A stretch of 22,972 nucleotides of DNA from an uncultured Desulfovibrio sp. (GTDB lineage Bacteria > Desulfobacterota > Desulfovibrionia > Desulfovibrionales > Desulfovibrionaceae): positions 1-22,972 of the forward strand of contig USBZ01000028.1 in NCBI GenBank assembly GCA_900553065.1, in the 5' to 3' direction. Positions 1-6,803 of the stretch are shown one piece after another. The notes under the pieces are model-generated. The model was given only the letters and a program-made list of their open reading frames with translations, searched no databases and had not been told where the DNA came from. The position numbers and the translations under genes were made by a program. Position 1 is the stretch's first letter. Each line of letters opens with the position of its first letter.

Positions 1-176
1 AAGCATAACGACTCCAGTGTGAATGAGAGCAGAGCCAGCAGAGACCAGCTCTGCCTAGGATGACAAGAGAGTACGTATGCATGCCGAGAAAGGCTGCATC
101 AGGAGCAGCATAAGGATGGCTGATGAAGCGCAATAGCAAGCCTACCCTGTACGGCATGACGTACTCGAAGATAGGC
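1..176. other. Island interior, no gene recognised
   Basis: I see no convincing coding region or RNA gene here. The only structure is a 7-bp inverted repeat (GCAGAGC at 29-35 and GCTCTGC at 48-54) with a 12-base loop, downstream of the minus-strand AlpA-like gene. It has no T-run, so I do not call it a terminator. Confidence 0.4.
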
Positions 177-380
177 CTAAAGAGAGAAGTCGCGCTTCTG
201 CTCAACGAAGGCGAGAACTTCCTTCAGCGCCCAGACTGTTACACGAGTTGAAAGACAGAAAGGATCGGGCAGATTGCCCTCAGCCCGCCAATGCCAGATG
301 GTTGATTGCCTGACACCTAAGACATCGGCGAGAACGGCCACACGAATACTCCGCGAAAAGCGCGGGCGATAGCTTGGCAT
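177..380 (-). CDS. AlpA/excisionase-like small DNA-binding protein
   Basis: A 67-residue basic protein. Residues about 14-36 (LADVLGVRQSTIWHWRAEGN) read as the helix-turn-helix of AlpA/MerR-type small regulators, followed by an aromatic-rich segment (TVWALKEVLAFVEQ) typical of the C-terminal helix of this family. AlpA-like proteins in P4-type islands regulate integrase or act as excisionase; the exact role here is inferred. The start is supported by a GAGG Shine-Dalgarno about 8 bases upstream of the ATG. The N-terminus (MPSYRPRFSRSIR) is rich in arginine and longer than the minimal AlpA fold. It lies about 2.4 kb from the integrase start, on the same strand, together with a second AlpA-like gene at 963-1187, so the element has two candidate regulators. 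The 9-bp repeat cluster at 561-600 is about 180 bases upstream and could be its control region. Confidence 0.7.
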   Translation of the reverse strand: MPSYRPRFSRSIRVAVLADVLGVRQSTIWHWRAEGNLPDPFCLSTRVTVWALKEVLAFVEQKRDFSL

Positions 381-560
381 AGTAAAACCTCAATACCGTG
401 TGCCCCCGAAACAGGCACAGCCCTTCGCAGCAACGCAAGGAAGGCGCGCAACGACCTTGAAGCGAAGACGGCCCGAAAACGAGAGAAAACGGAAAACAGC
501 AGGCTTCGGGAGAAACTCCCTGTCTCGAAGAGAAAAACTTAATTAGCTAAGATAGATCAG

Positions 561-600
561 AAGTAATTCAAGTAATTCAAGTAATTAATTCAAGTAATTC
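561..600. repeat. 9-bp tandem (iteron-like) repeats AAGTAATTC
   Basis: AAGTAATTC occurs at 561-569, 570-578 and 592-600. A fourth copy starting at 579 is interrupted (AAGTAATT then AATTC). A degenerate AAGTATTG follows at 602-609. The cluster is bracketed by an 8-bp inverted repeat, ATTAGCTA at 542-549 and TAGCTAAT at 610-617. Regular AT-rich direct repeats of this size are typical of replication-initiator iterons or cooperative repressor operators; no initiator gene is visible in the window, so the function is inferred. The rest of 381-612 holds no recognisable gene. Confidence 0.75.
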
Positions 601-612
601 AAAGTATTGTAG

Positions 613-860
613 CTAATCATGCTCATCCGGATGTACGGGCCGGACGGCTATTTCATAATTATATGGGTCAAAGCCCTTTGTTTTCTCAATCTCTGCAGTA
701 GATCGGAGTACGCGTTGAGGTCCGCGTACACAAACTTCATAGGACCTCTTCCCAAAAAACGCAAGGGGAAATTGATATGGCATACGCAGTCCCACCAGTT
801 CACCGGTAGGGGGCAGGGAATCCCCAACTTGAAACTTCCACCCCTCTCAAGGAATGCCAT
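613..860 (-). pseudogene. Frameshifted small hypothetical gene of the island
   Basis: Two overlapping minus-strand frames look like parts of one protein of about 82 residues. The ATG at 860 opens with MAFLERG and then leaves the natural-looking frame. The other frame is open from just after a TGA near the same point and reads WKFQVGDSLPPTGELVGL onward to a stop at 613, with a plausible globular composition (RSYEVCVRGPQRVLRSTAEI). One additional G in the minus-strand G-run (C-run 841-844 on the plus strand) would join MAFLERG directly to WKFQVGD. This could be a real frameshift mutation or a homopolymer sequencing error. An internal GTG at 795 could start a 60-residue product. No Shine-Dalgarno is convincing for any start, and I do not recognise the family. 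Confidence 0.45.
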
Positions 861-921
861 ACAGGTAATATGCGCTGAACGCTCTTAAGGCAGCGCGCCA
901 TCAGTCTCAAGTCCGCATACC

Positions 922-950
922 AAAAAAGCCCTCACGCAAAGCGCAAGGGC
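922..950 (-). terminator. Intrinsic terminator of the second AlpA-like gene
   Basis: On the minus strand, GCCCT (946-950) pairs with AGGGC (928-932). Inner bases GCGC/GCGT extend the stem to about 10 pairs with a TTT loop. Six T residues follow directly (A-run at 922-927). It begins 13 bases after the stop of the gene at 963-1187, which suggests that gene ends its own transcript. Confidence 0.8.
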
Positions 951-962
951 ATCTGTCACAAA

Positions 963-1187
963 CTAGAAGTCATCAGCCAGCGGGGGCGTACTCTGCTTCC
1001 TCTTCGCTATGAACTCAAGGAGTTCCTCTTCGGACCAGCGTCTTGCACGGGCAGATAGCAGGACTCCAGAAGAGACCTTCCCCTGCTTGACCCATGACAA
1101 AAAAGTCGACCTACCAATTCCAAGGTACTGCGCACACTCGTTTGCGGACAAATAGCGAACTATAGGCTTCCGAGAAGAATTTTTCAT
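963..1187 (-). CDS. AlpA family regulator / excisionase-like protein
   Basis: A 74-residue protein with a clear HTH_17/AlpA arrangement: YLSANECAQYLGIGRSTFLS (residues about 12-31) is the helix-turn-helix, followed by WVKQGKVSSGVLLSARARRW as the wing and EEELLEFIAKRK as the terminal helix. Family members bind DNA near the integrase gene or attachment site and act as transcriptional activators or directionality factors. It lies between the integrase and the first AlpA-like gene, all on the minus strand, and is followed by its own terminator at 922-950. The ATG has only a weak upstream GGGT, so translation may be modest. An overlapping reading frame of 55 codons runs at 1111-1278 on the same strand; this gene is preferred because of its family match. 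Confidence 0.8.
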   Translation of the reverse strand: MKNSSRKPIVRYLSANECAQYLGIGRSTFLSWVKQGKVSSGVLLSARARRWSEEELLEFIAKRKQSTPPLADDF

Positions 1188-1590
1188 TTTGTTTTACCCA
1201 TACATGCAGCATATTTCTAACACCCTCATCATCTGTCATATTTCGTGTCATAAGAGGTAACCACTGATAATATTTCATGTAAATTTTAAAAATAGACTAA
1301 CGACAAGCCCGCCATACCTCAATATCGTCCCCACTTTGCCTCGTGAGCAGGAGGACTTCCCGGCCATCCCTTATCAATTGTCAAAGATCAGTTGGATAGT
1401 GAACGCAGAACGGTCGTAACACACTCGACCCATCTCCACGAGGTCATCTTGGCTGGACTGTCGTAGCAGGGGGAAAACGACAACGGCGATCCCCACAAGC
1501 CTTCTCATCGTATGATCCACAACCTTCTCGCGTCAAGAATTTTCCATGAGCAAAGTGTCGCTTCACAGGGGGCCAATCATATCCAGCGAC
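1188..1590. other. Intergenic stretch downstream of int; only a weak short ORF
   Basis: No gene can be assigned firmly. The part nearest the AlpA-like gene (about 1190-1300) is AT-rich and should hold its promoter, but I cannot fix the -35/-10 pair. A minus-strand ORF of 44 codons (1374-1508, MRRLVGIAVVVFPLLRQSSQ then DDLVEMGRVCYDRSAF) looks partly protein-like but lacks a good ribosome binding site. It may be a remnant. Confidence 0.4.
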
Positions 1591-2805
1591 TCAGGCGGCA
1601 GTCCTTAGTCCGTCCAGATAGTCCGCCCACTCCTGCATCATCTTTTGGCGCTCCTTCAGGTACTGCGCTCTATTATAGGGGCGTCGGGAATTATCTCTTT
1701 CGCAGTGTGCAAGCTGCATTTCAATGATATCGGACGGATACTGCTGCTCATTAAGCAAGGTCGAGGCCATAGCCCGAAACCCATGAATGCACATCTGGTC
1801 CTTATCATAGCCCAGACGACGCAAGGCATTAAGAAGTCCCATATCAGAAATGCACCGGGATCTGCTCTGAGGGCTGGGGAAAACCAGCTCATCAGCTCCA
1901 GTCAGACCATAAAGCTCCTCAAGGAGCTCCTTAACCTGACGAGCCAGCGGGACCACATGGACTTTCTTCATTTTCATGCGCTCCGCCGGAATGGTCCACA
2001 GAGCCTTCTGAAGATCTATTTCCTTCCACCTTGCTCCCCGCAACTCCTGAGAACGAACAAAAACATACGGAAGGATGCGCAAGGCGTATTTTATGGTGAG
2101 GCAGCCATCATACTCCTCCAGTGCCCGGAGAAGCTGACCTACCTGCTTTGGATCAGTAATTGCCGCCCGATGCTGGACGGATCCCCCAGAAGACAATCCT
2201 GCCATAATCTCAGAAGCTGCGTTGTGCTTCACATATCCACAGGCAACAGCATAGCTGCATATCTGGCGGGTGATTCGGGCAAGTCGCTTAGCCATATCAT
2301 AGGCACCTCGCTTTTCCACTACCCTCAAAGCCGTAAGAATGACGGGCGCGTCGACGTCTTCCATAGCCATAGAGCCAAAGGCGGGAAAAAGCTGATTCTC
2401 CAGTCGATTCTTCAGAAGCTTCTTATACCCTTCCTGTTTATCGAGGCTCCTCTTTTCGAACCATTCCCGACCTATCCTCTCGAAGGTCAGAACGGTTTTC
2501 CTTTTCTCAGCCTCTGCGCCGCTTTTCAGACGCTTTTGCTCTTCCTTCGGGTCAATCCCTTCGGCCAGTTTCTTTTTGGCTTCCAGCTTAAGCTCACGCG
2601 CTTTTTTCAGCGAGACATGAGCCAACATCCCCAGACTCAAAGTGTCTTCCTTGTCATCAGGTCTTCTATATTTCAACCTCCAGAACTTGCCTCCGGCAGG
2701 CGTGACATACAGGTAGAGACCTTCTCCGTCTATAAGCTTGTAGGGCTTCTCCAGAGGCTTGGCTTTTTCGACTTCTTTAGCCGATAACATATTGACTTTA
2801 CGCAT
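1591..2805 (-). CDS. int: P4-type tyrosine recombinase (island integrase)
   Basis: A 404-residue site-specific recombinase of the P4/CP4-57 family, full length for the family. Residues 1-90 match the DUF4102 N-terminal domain (YKLIDGEGLYLYV, FWRLKYR), the middle is the SAM-like core-binding domain, and the catalytic domain carries the tetrad: R251 in VRSQELRGARW, H341-x2-R344 in HGFRA, H367 in QLAHCERDNS, and the nucleophile Y377 in PYNRAQYL. Lysine-rich RMKMKKVHVVPL near 276-287 holds the conserved lysine. The ATG at 2805 has GGAG 7 bases upstream. The gene starts 187 bases from the 3' end of a tRNA-Ser gene and reads away from it, the usual arrangement for P4-like islands in tRNA genes. It should integrate and excise the element by recombination at the tRNA 3' end. 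Four TACCCCCAA sites lie just upstream. Confidence 0.95.
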   Translation of the reverse strand: MRKVNMLSAKEVEKAKPLEKPYKLIDGEGLYLYVTPAGGKFWRLKYRRPDDKEDTLSLGMLAHVSLKKARELKLEAKKKLAEGIDPKEEQKRLKSGAEAEKRKTVLTFERIGREWFEKRSLDKQEGYKKLLKNRLENQLFPAFGSMAMEDVDAPVILTALRVVEKRGAYDMAKRLARITRQICSYAVACGYVKHNAASEIMAGLSSGGSVQHRAAITDPKQVGQLLRALEEYDGCLTIKYALRILPYVFVRSQELRGARWKEIDLQKALWTIPAERMKMKKVHVVPLARQVKELLEELYGLTGADELVFPSPQSRSRCISDMGLLNALRRLGYDKDQMCIHGFRAMASTLLNEQQYPSDIIEMQLAHCERDNSRRPYNRAQYLKERQKMMQEWADYLDGLRTAA

Positions 2806-2814
2806 GATTTACTC

Positions 2815-2891
2815 CATTTGGGGGTATTTTCAAAGGGGCCATCCGATATTTTCGCAAGATACCCCCAAATGTACCCCCAATTTTGGGGGTA
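2815..2891. promoter_or_regulatory. Cluster of inverted TACCCCCAA sites upstream of int
   Basis: CATTTGGGGGTA at 2815-2826 is the exact reverse complement of TACCCCCAAATG at 2860-2871. Directly after comes the palindrome TACCCCCAATTTTGGGGGTA (2872-2891), two 9-base arms around TT. The four copies of one motif in both orientations lie between the int start and the tRNA 3' end. The likely roles are integrase or excisionase arm-type sites of the attachment region, or an operator for int autoregulation. The copy at 2815-2826 abuts the int Shine-Dalgarno. Confidence 0.7.
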
Positions 2892-2933
2892 TGTCCATGT
2901 TGCTTCCTGGATTATGCGGGACTATAATTTTTT

Positions 2934-2977
2934 AAAAAAAATAAGTCCCACAAGGGTTTATGTACCTTATGGGACTT
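2934..2977 (-). terminator. Intrinsic terminator of tRNA-Ser, inside the island
   Basis: On the minus strand a 13-base arm (2965-2977) pairs with 2943-2955 with one mismatch, around a 9-base loop, followed by A and eight T residues (A-run at 2934-2941). It lies 16 bases beyond the tRNA 3' end. Because the element inserted at the tRNA 3' end, this terminator is island DNA that replaces the original tRNA terminator. Confidence 0.85.
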
Positions 2978-2992
2978 TCTTGGTATCTATCC

Positions 2993-3086
2993 TGGCGGAA
3001 AGGGTGGGATTCGAACCCACGTACCGGCTCATCACCGATAACTCGATTTCGAGTCGAGCGCGTTACGGCCTCTTCGCTACCTTTCC
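2993..3086 (-). tRNA. tRNA-Ser (CGA anticodon)
   Basis: A 94-base class II tRNA with encoded CCA. Acceptor arms GGAAAGG (3080-3086) and CCTTTCC pair over 7 bases. The anticodon stem CTCGA/TCGAG encloses the loop CTCGAAA, giving anticodon CGA at 3049-3051 (reads UCG). A long variable arm forms a TATCGG/CCGGTA stem, which identifies serine. The T arm is GTGGG-TTCGAAT-CCCAC. The 3' end is the presumed attB of the neighbouring integrative element; integration has kept the tRNA intact. Confidence 0.97.
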
Positions 3087-3096
3087 ACAACGGAGT

Positions 3097-3125
3097 GTTG
3101 TACACGAAGAGCGACCTTCGGGCAA
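3097..3125 (-). promoter_or_regulatory. Sigma-70-type promoter of tRNA-Ser
   Basis: On the minus strand TTGCCC (3120-3125) is followed after exactly 17 bases by TACAAC (3097-3102). The tRNA starts 11 bases downstream, which fits a transcription start a few bases before the mature 5' end. The remainder of 3126-3347 holds nothing I recognise. Confidence 0.75.
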
Positions 3126-3347
3126 GCCTTTTTTCCCTCTGGTACAGGGAACGGTGATGAGAAGCCGCCCTGCAGAAGAGTCGGATGTTTTCCGGCAGCA
3201 CTTCTGAGTTCGACACCTCTCCCGCTCGTGTCCCAAAGCCATTGCAGAAGAACGCCTGCATCAGGCAGGTATTGCCGGAATTGCTACTCTCTTTCTGCGA
3301 TGCTCCGGCAAAAATTCATCACTCGCCTCTCGCTCCAGCGAGGAAGC

Positions 3348-4277
3348 TTACAGCGGCAACTTTCTCCTGTCATCCATATCGGCATGAAGCTGCGCAATCA
3401 GAGCATCCAGTCCGTCAAAACGACGATCCTGCCTGAGTCGAGCCAGAAAGCGTACTTCCAGATTCCTACCATAAATATCACCGGAAAAATCCATGATGTG
3501 CGTTTCCAGCGTAAGCGCGGATCCGTCGAAGGTCGGATTCTTGCAGAAACTCGTGACCGACATACGCCATTCTCCGGCTCCTTCGCCATCCAGAAGACGC
3601 GCCGATGTGGCATACACCGCAGGAGCAGTCATGGCCTGCGTATGAGGAATGTCGAGATTGGCCGTGGGTATCCCCAGCAGCGGCCCGCCTCTCCCCTCGC
3701 CGTGCACCACTTCGCCCTGTACGGAAAAAGGACGGCCGAGCAGTCTGTTCGCTTCGTCAAGACGCCCTTCCGCAAGAGCCTTTCTGATTCTGGTGGAGCT
3801 GACGGGCGCATCATCCACCAGTACAGCCTGCACCTGCGATACGGACGGAATCACCTTCCGCAGGATATCGGCGCCTGCACGGTCGCGGCCCATGCGGAAA
3901 TCATAGCCGACAAACAGATCCCGAACGCCCAGCCCTTCCAAAAGTACCCGGCGGCAGAACTGCTCGGAGGTTTCCGAGGCCAGATCCCTGGTAAAAGGGA
4001 GCAGCAGCACGGCATCCACGCCCAGCTTATCCATATATTCCAGGCGCTGCGCCGTAGAACACAGCTCCTTCGGAGCGTTCGACGAGAGCACCGACACGGG
4101 GTGAGGATCAAACGTCACGGCCACAGCCGGAACATACAGTTCCCGGGCCTTATCCACCGTGCGACGCAGCAGCGCCTGATGGCCGAGATGAACGCCGTCG
4201 AAATTACCGACGGTGGCCGCACAAAAAGTCCACGCCCCCTGTTCACGAAGCGCTTTCGGATCGGAACCTACAAGCAT
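3348..4277 (-). CDS. ribF: Bifunctional riboflavin kinase / FAD synthetase
   Basis: A 309-residue cytoplasmic enzyme that phosphorylates riboflavin to FMN and adenylylates FMN to FAD. The N-terminal adenylyltransferase domain shows GNFDGVHLGHQALLRR with the HxGH-type nucleotide motif, VTFDPHPVSVL, FVGYDFRMGRDRAG and the SSTRIRKAL signature. The C-terminal riboflavin kinase domain shows GIPTANLDI, NPTFDGSALTLETHIMDF and GDIYGRNLEVRFLARLRQD. Length is normal for the family. The gene starts 4 bases after the stop of the upstream DsbA-like gene, so the two are almost certainly co-transcribed; the link is probably operon economy rather than function. No strong terminator follows; only a short CTCGC/GCGAG stem near 3325-3340 without a clean T-run. 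Confidence 0.96.
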   Translation of the reverse strand: MLVGSDPKALREQGAWTFCAATVGNFDGVHLGHQALLRRTVDKARELYVPAVAVTFDPHPVSVLSSNAPKELCSTAQRLEYMDKLGVDAVLLLPFTRDLASETSEQFCRRVLLEGLGVRDLFVGYDFRMGRDRAGADILRKVIPSVSQVQAVLVDDAPVSSTRIRKALAEGRLDEANRLLGRPFSVQGEVVHGEGRGGPLLGIPTANLDIPHTQAMTAPAVYATSARLLDGEGAGEWRMSVTSFCKNPTFDGSALTLETHIMDFSGDIYGRNLEVRFLARLRQDRRFDGLDALIAQLHADMDDRRKLPL

Positions 4278-4281
4278 GATG

Positions 4282-5073
4282 TTACTTTGCCGCCGTATGC
4301 TTGAGGGCCATATCCACGGCGTCTATGAAGTTCTCCATGGGGAGAGCGCCGCGCAGGACCATGTTGTTCACAAGAAAATACGGCGTGCCGACAAAGCCGA
4401 GCGCGCTGGCATCAGCCGCATCACCGGCAAGCAGCGCATCCAGTTCCTTGGCCTTGTTCTTCACATCGGCTTCCAGCGCTTTGGCGTCAAAACCTGCCTC
4501 AGCGGCAATGGCGCGCAGAGAAACCAGCGGATCGTCTTCCACCTGCTTCTGCCGGTCGAAAATGAGCGCATACATGTTCCAGGCCTTGGCCTTATCCTTC
4601 TGATAGGCGGCAATGAACCATTCTCCGGCGATGCGTCCGGACTGAGTTTTGGGAATCTGCTTGAAAATGAGGCGAATCTTCCCGGGATAGCGCTTCATGA
4701 TGTTGCCCACGGTGAAGGCAGCCTGATGACAGTATGTGCAGAGGAAGTCGGAAAAGGCAATGATGGTGACGGGAGCATCCTCCGTTCCGCCGGCAGGACG
4801 ACCTTCAATGGCCACCTGCTTGGGCTGGTTGATCTCCTCCTCCCACTGACGAAGCAATACGGAACGCCGACGCTTATCCGATCCCATCTGAACGATATCG
4901 AGTACCTCTTCGCTGTGATCCTTCAGCACGTTCAGAATCAGCTCGGGATGCTCCTTGAGCAGGGCTTCCAGCTGCGCGGCAGGATCCGCAGCGGGCGCAG
5001 CCTGTGCCGTTCCGGCAAAAACGCTTCCGGCAAGCAGCACGAAAGCCAGACATATATGACGAAATAAAGACAT
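4282..5073 (-). CDS. Periplasmic DsbA-family thiol oxidoreductase
   Basis: A 263-residue exported thioredoxin-fold protein. Residues 1-25 are a Sec signal peptide ending near AQA. A charged helical segment (residues about 30-85, LEALLKEHPELILNVLKDHS) precedes the thioredoxin domain, as in Com1/ScsC-like proteins where it often mediates oligomerisation. The active site is C112-T-Y-C115 within IIAFSDFLCTYCHQAAF; the cis-proline loop is GTP231YFLVN. DsbA/DsbC-type proteins form or isomerise disulfides in the periplasm; which of these applies cannot be decided from sequence. The ATG has AGGAG 6 bases upstream and a strong promoter at 5094-5122. The gene is the first of a two-gene unit with ribF. 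Confidence 0.9.
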   Translation of the reverse strand: MSLFRHICLAFVLLAGSVFAGTAQAAPAADPAAQLEALLKEHPELILNVLKDHSEEVLDIVQMGSDKRRRSVLLRQWEEEINQPKQVAIEGRPAGGTEDAPVTIIAFSDFLCTYCHQAAFTVGNIMKRYPGKIRLIFKQIPKTQSGRIAGEWFIAAYQKDKAKAWNMYALIFDRQKQVEDDPLVSLRAIAAEAGFDAKALEADVKNKAKELDALLAGDAADASALGFVGTPYFLVNNMVLRGALPMENFIDAVDMALKHTAAK

Positions 5074-5093
5074 AATCAGCTCCTTTGGGGGGC

Positions 5094-5122
5094 ACTATAG
5101 CTTTTTCATACAGGACTGACAA
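5094..5122 (-). promoter_or_regulatory. Sigma-70-type promoter of the DsbA-ribF unit
   Basis: On the minus strand TTGTCA (5117-5122), a 17-base spacer and TATAGT (5094-5099) make a near-consensus promoter. The start site would be near 5087, giving a leader of about 14 bases that includes the AGGAG ribosome binding site. Confidence 0.85.
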
Positions 5123-5163
5123 GGCACGGACATCCAACCGCATATTCGGCGAACATCCGTGCC
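5123..5163. promoter_or_regulatory. Inverted repeat abutting the DsbA promoter
   Basis: GGCACGGA (5123-5130) and TCCGTGCC (5156-5163) form a perfect 8-bp inverted repeat with a 25-base spacer, ending at the base next to the -35 hexamer. It could be an activator or repressor site, or a remnant terminator for sdaA, but there is no T-run. A second inverted repeat, GCGGATC/GATCCGC, lies at 5200-5225. The rest of 5164-5321 shows nothing recognisable. Confidence 0.5.
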
Positions 5164-5321
5164 CTGTATCATTACCGGTTCATCCATGTCCCTCGGCCTG
5201 CGGATCATATTCATGCCGGATCCGCGCAAATCTCATGCTCCGACCGAAACATGCACAGAAAAAAAGCGCATACCTGCCATCGGACTCAAAGCGAATATAT
5301 CAGCATCCGTGCGATCCGGAC

Positions 5322-6689
5322 TCAGCAGGTCACCATGCTCACGGCAAGGCCGCCCATGGACGTTTCCTTGAACTTATGGCTCATTTCCTTGCCGGTTTCG
5401 GCCATGGCGGCGATGGCGGCGTCCAGCGAAACACGATGCGCCTCGGGACTGGTACCCGTACTGATGAGGGCGGCATTGAACGCCTTGACAGCGCCCATGG
5501 CGTTGCGCTCGATGCAGGGAATCTGGACATAGCCGCCTACAGGGTCGCAGGTGATGCCGAGATGATGCTCCAGCGCAACTTCCGCGGCATTTTCCACATA
5601 GCGGGAAGGATTGCCCTGCGCATCGGTGAACATGGCCGCGGCCATGGCCGAAGCCACGCCGACTTCGCCCTGACAGCCGACTTCCGCGCCTGCGATGCTG
5701 GCGTTGTGCTTGGCGATGAAGCCCACGGCGGCTGCGGCAAGAAAGCCTTCGCGGATGGCTCGGTCGCCGATGAACATATCGTGACGCATGGCATAGACGA
5801 GGGCAGGCATGACGCCGGCAGAACCGCAGGTCGGCGCCGTGACGATGACGCCGCCCGAGGCATTTTCCTCGGATGCGGCAAAGGCGTAGGCATTGAGTCC
5901 CGTCAGAAACTTGACGGGAGAAGAATGAAGCGCCCGTGCACGTTCGAGCAGCATATGGGCCTTGCGCTCCACCTTGAGCGGCCCGGCAAGATAGCCGCTG
6001 CCGTCGAGTCCATGCCGGACGGACTCCTCCATCCTGTCCAGAATATTGTTCAGACCGTCGATGATGGCCGGACGGGACGCCCCCGTGATGGCCATTTCAT
6101 TGGCAAGCATGATCTCGTAGAGGTTCAGCCCCTGGCTGCGGACGATCTGCCGCAGCTCCTTCATGTTGCTGTACGGATAGACCGGCTCGCCCTGTTCCGG
6201 AGCCTTCCAGCCGTCCCACTGAACGAAACCGCCGCCGACGGAGTAATAGGCCTTTTCAAAAAGCACGTCGTCACCGGCATCGAGCAGCTGCGCCACAAGC
6301 GTATTGCTGTAGGGATAATCATGAATGACGGCATCATGCACGATGTCTGCAAGCGAAACCATGACGGAAGCATCGCCGAGTTCCACTCGATGCTGCTCAA
6401 GAGGATTGTCGGAAAGCCTGGTCAAAAAACCGGAAGGACAGTCTTCCGGCTTCACGCCGAGAAGACCGGCCACAACCGCCGCATCGGTACCATGTCCGGC
6501 GCCCGTGGCGCTCAGCGAACCGAAAAGTCGAACCCGTATGCGGGCGGCCCGGGCCAGAAGTTCCCGCGGCAGTTCCGCACAGGTCTGGGAGAAAAGGCGA
6601 CCGGCCGTCATGGGCCCTATGGTGTGGGAACTCGACGGTCCCGGCCCGATCTTGAACAGAGAAAAGAGCGACGTGGTAATGGGCCGCAT
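5322..6689 (-). CDS. sdaA: L-serine ammonia-lyase (single-chain, iron-sulfur)
   Basis: A 455-residue L-serine dehydratase that converts L-serine to pyruvate and ammonia with a labile 4Fe-4S cluster. The N-terminal domain begins SLFSLFKIGPGPSSSHTIGP, the classic opening of the family. The catalytic domain holds the cysteines in TAPTCGSAGVMPAL, GCQGEVGVASAMAAA, and ITCDPVGGYVQIPCIERNA. The start at 6689 is chosen over an upstream in-frame ATG at 6725 because GAGGAG lies 6 bases before it and because family homology begins there. It follows the HMGL-Cache gene after 114 bases containing a strong hairpin terminator (6724-6787), so it is either weakly co-transcribed by readthrough or has its own promoter that I could not identify. 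It supplies pyruvate in the cytoplasm. Confidence 0.95.
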   Translation of the reverse strand: MRPITTSLFSLFKIGPGPSSSHTIGPMTAGRLFSQTCAELPRELLARAARIRVRLFGSLSATGAGHGTDAAVVAGLLGVKPEDCPSGFLTRLSDNPLEQHRVELGDASVMVSLADIVHDAVIHDYPYSNTLVAQLLDAGDDVLFEKAYYSVGGGFVQWDGWKAPEQGEPVYPYSNMKELRQIVRSQGLNLYEIMLANEMAITGASRPAIIDGLNNILDRMEESVRHGLDGSGYLAGPLKVERKAHMLLERARALHSSPVKFLTGLNAYAFAASEENASGGVIVTAPTCGSAGVMPALVYAMRHDMFIGDRAIREGFLAAAAVGFIAKHNASIAGAEVGCQGEVGVASAMAAAMFTDAQGNPSRYVENAAEVALEHHLGITCDPVGGYVQIPCIERNAMGAVKAFNAALISTGTSPEAHRVSLDAAIAAMAETGKEMSHKFKETSMGGLAVSMVTC

Positions 6690-6723
6690 GATAGACTCCT
6701 CATGGTTGCAGATGGAAGGCCAC

Positions 6724-6787
6724 AAAAAACAGAATCCGGGCCATGCGTGATTTCCGCGCCGAAGACGCCCGGAACACGCATGGCCCG
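6724..6787 (-). terminator. Long hairpin terminator between HMGL-Cache gene and sdaA
   Basis: CGGGCCATGCGTG (6737-6749) and CACGCATGGCCCG (6775-6787) pair over 13 bases. Inside them TTCCG/CGGAA adds 5 more pairs next to a 2-base bulge. On the minus strand the stem is followed by GATTCTG and six T residues (A-run 6724-6729). It lies 16 bases after the HMGL-Cache stop codon and 35 bases before the sdaA start. The 7-base gap before the T-run makes it less than ideal, so partial readthrough is plausible. Confidence 0.7.
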
Positions 6788-6803
6788 AAACAGAAGACGA
6801 ATC

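Noticed and set aside
1111..1278. A 55-codon minus-strand frame (starts MKYYQWLPLMTRNMTDDEGV) overlapping the start of the second AlpA-like gene
   Set aside because: The first half looks protein-like, but there is no ribosome binding site and it overlaps a gene with a clear family. It may be a decayed remnant.
1374..1508. A 44-codon minus-strand ORF downstream of int
   Set aside because: It is too short, without a good ribosome binding site or family; kept only as a remark in the intergenic entry.
1645..2787. A 380-codon plus-strand frame opposite the integrase
   Set aside because: It is the antisense shadow of int, whose catalytic residues are all visible on the minus strand.
1..2992. A second copy of the tRNA-Ser 3' end as the other attachment site of the island
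   Set aside because: I looked for the T-arm/acceptor sequence elsewhere in the window and did not find it, so the far end lies outside to the left.
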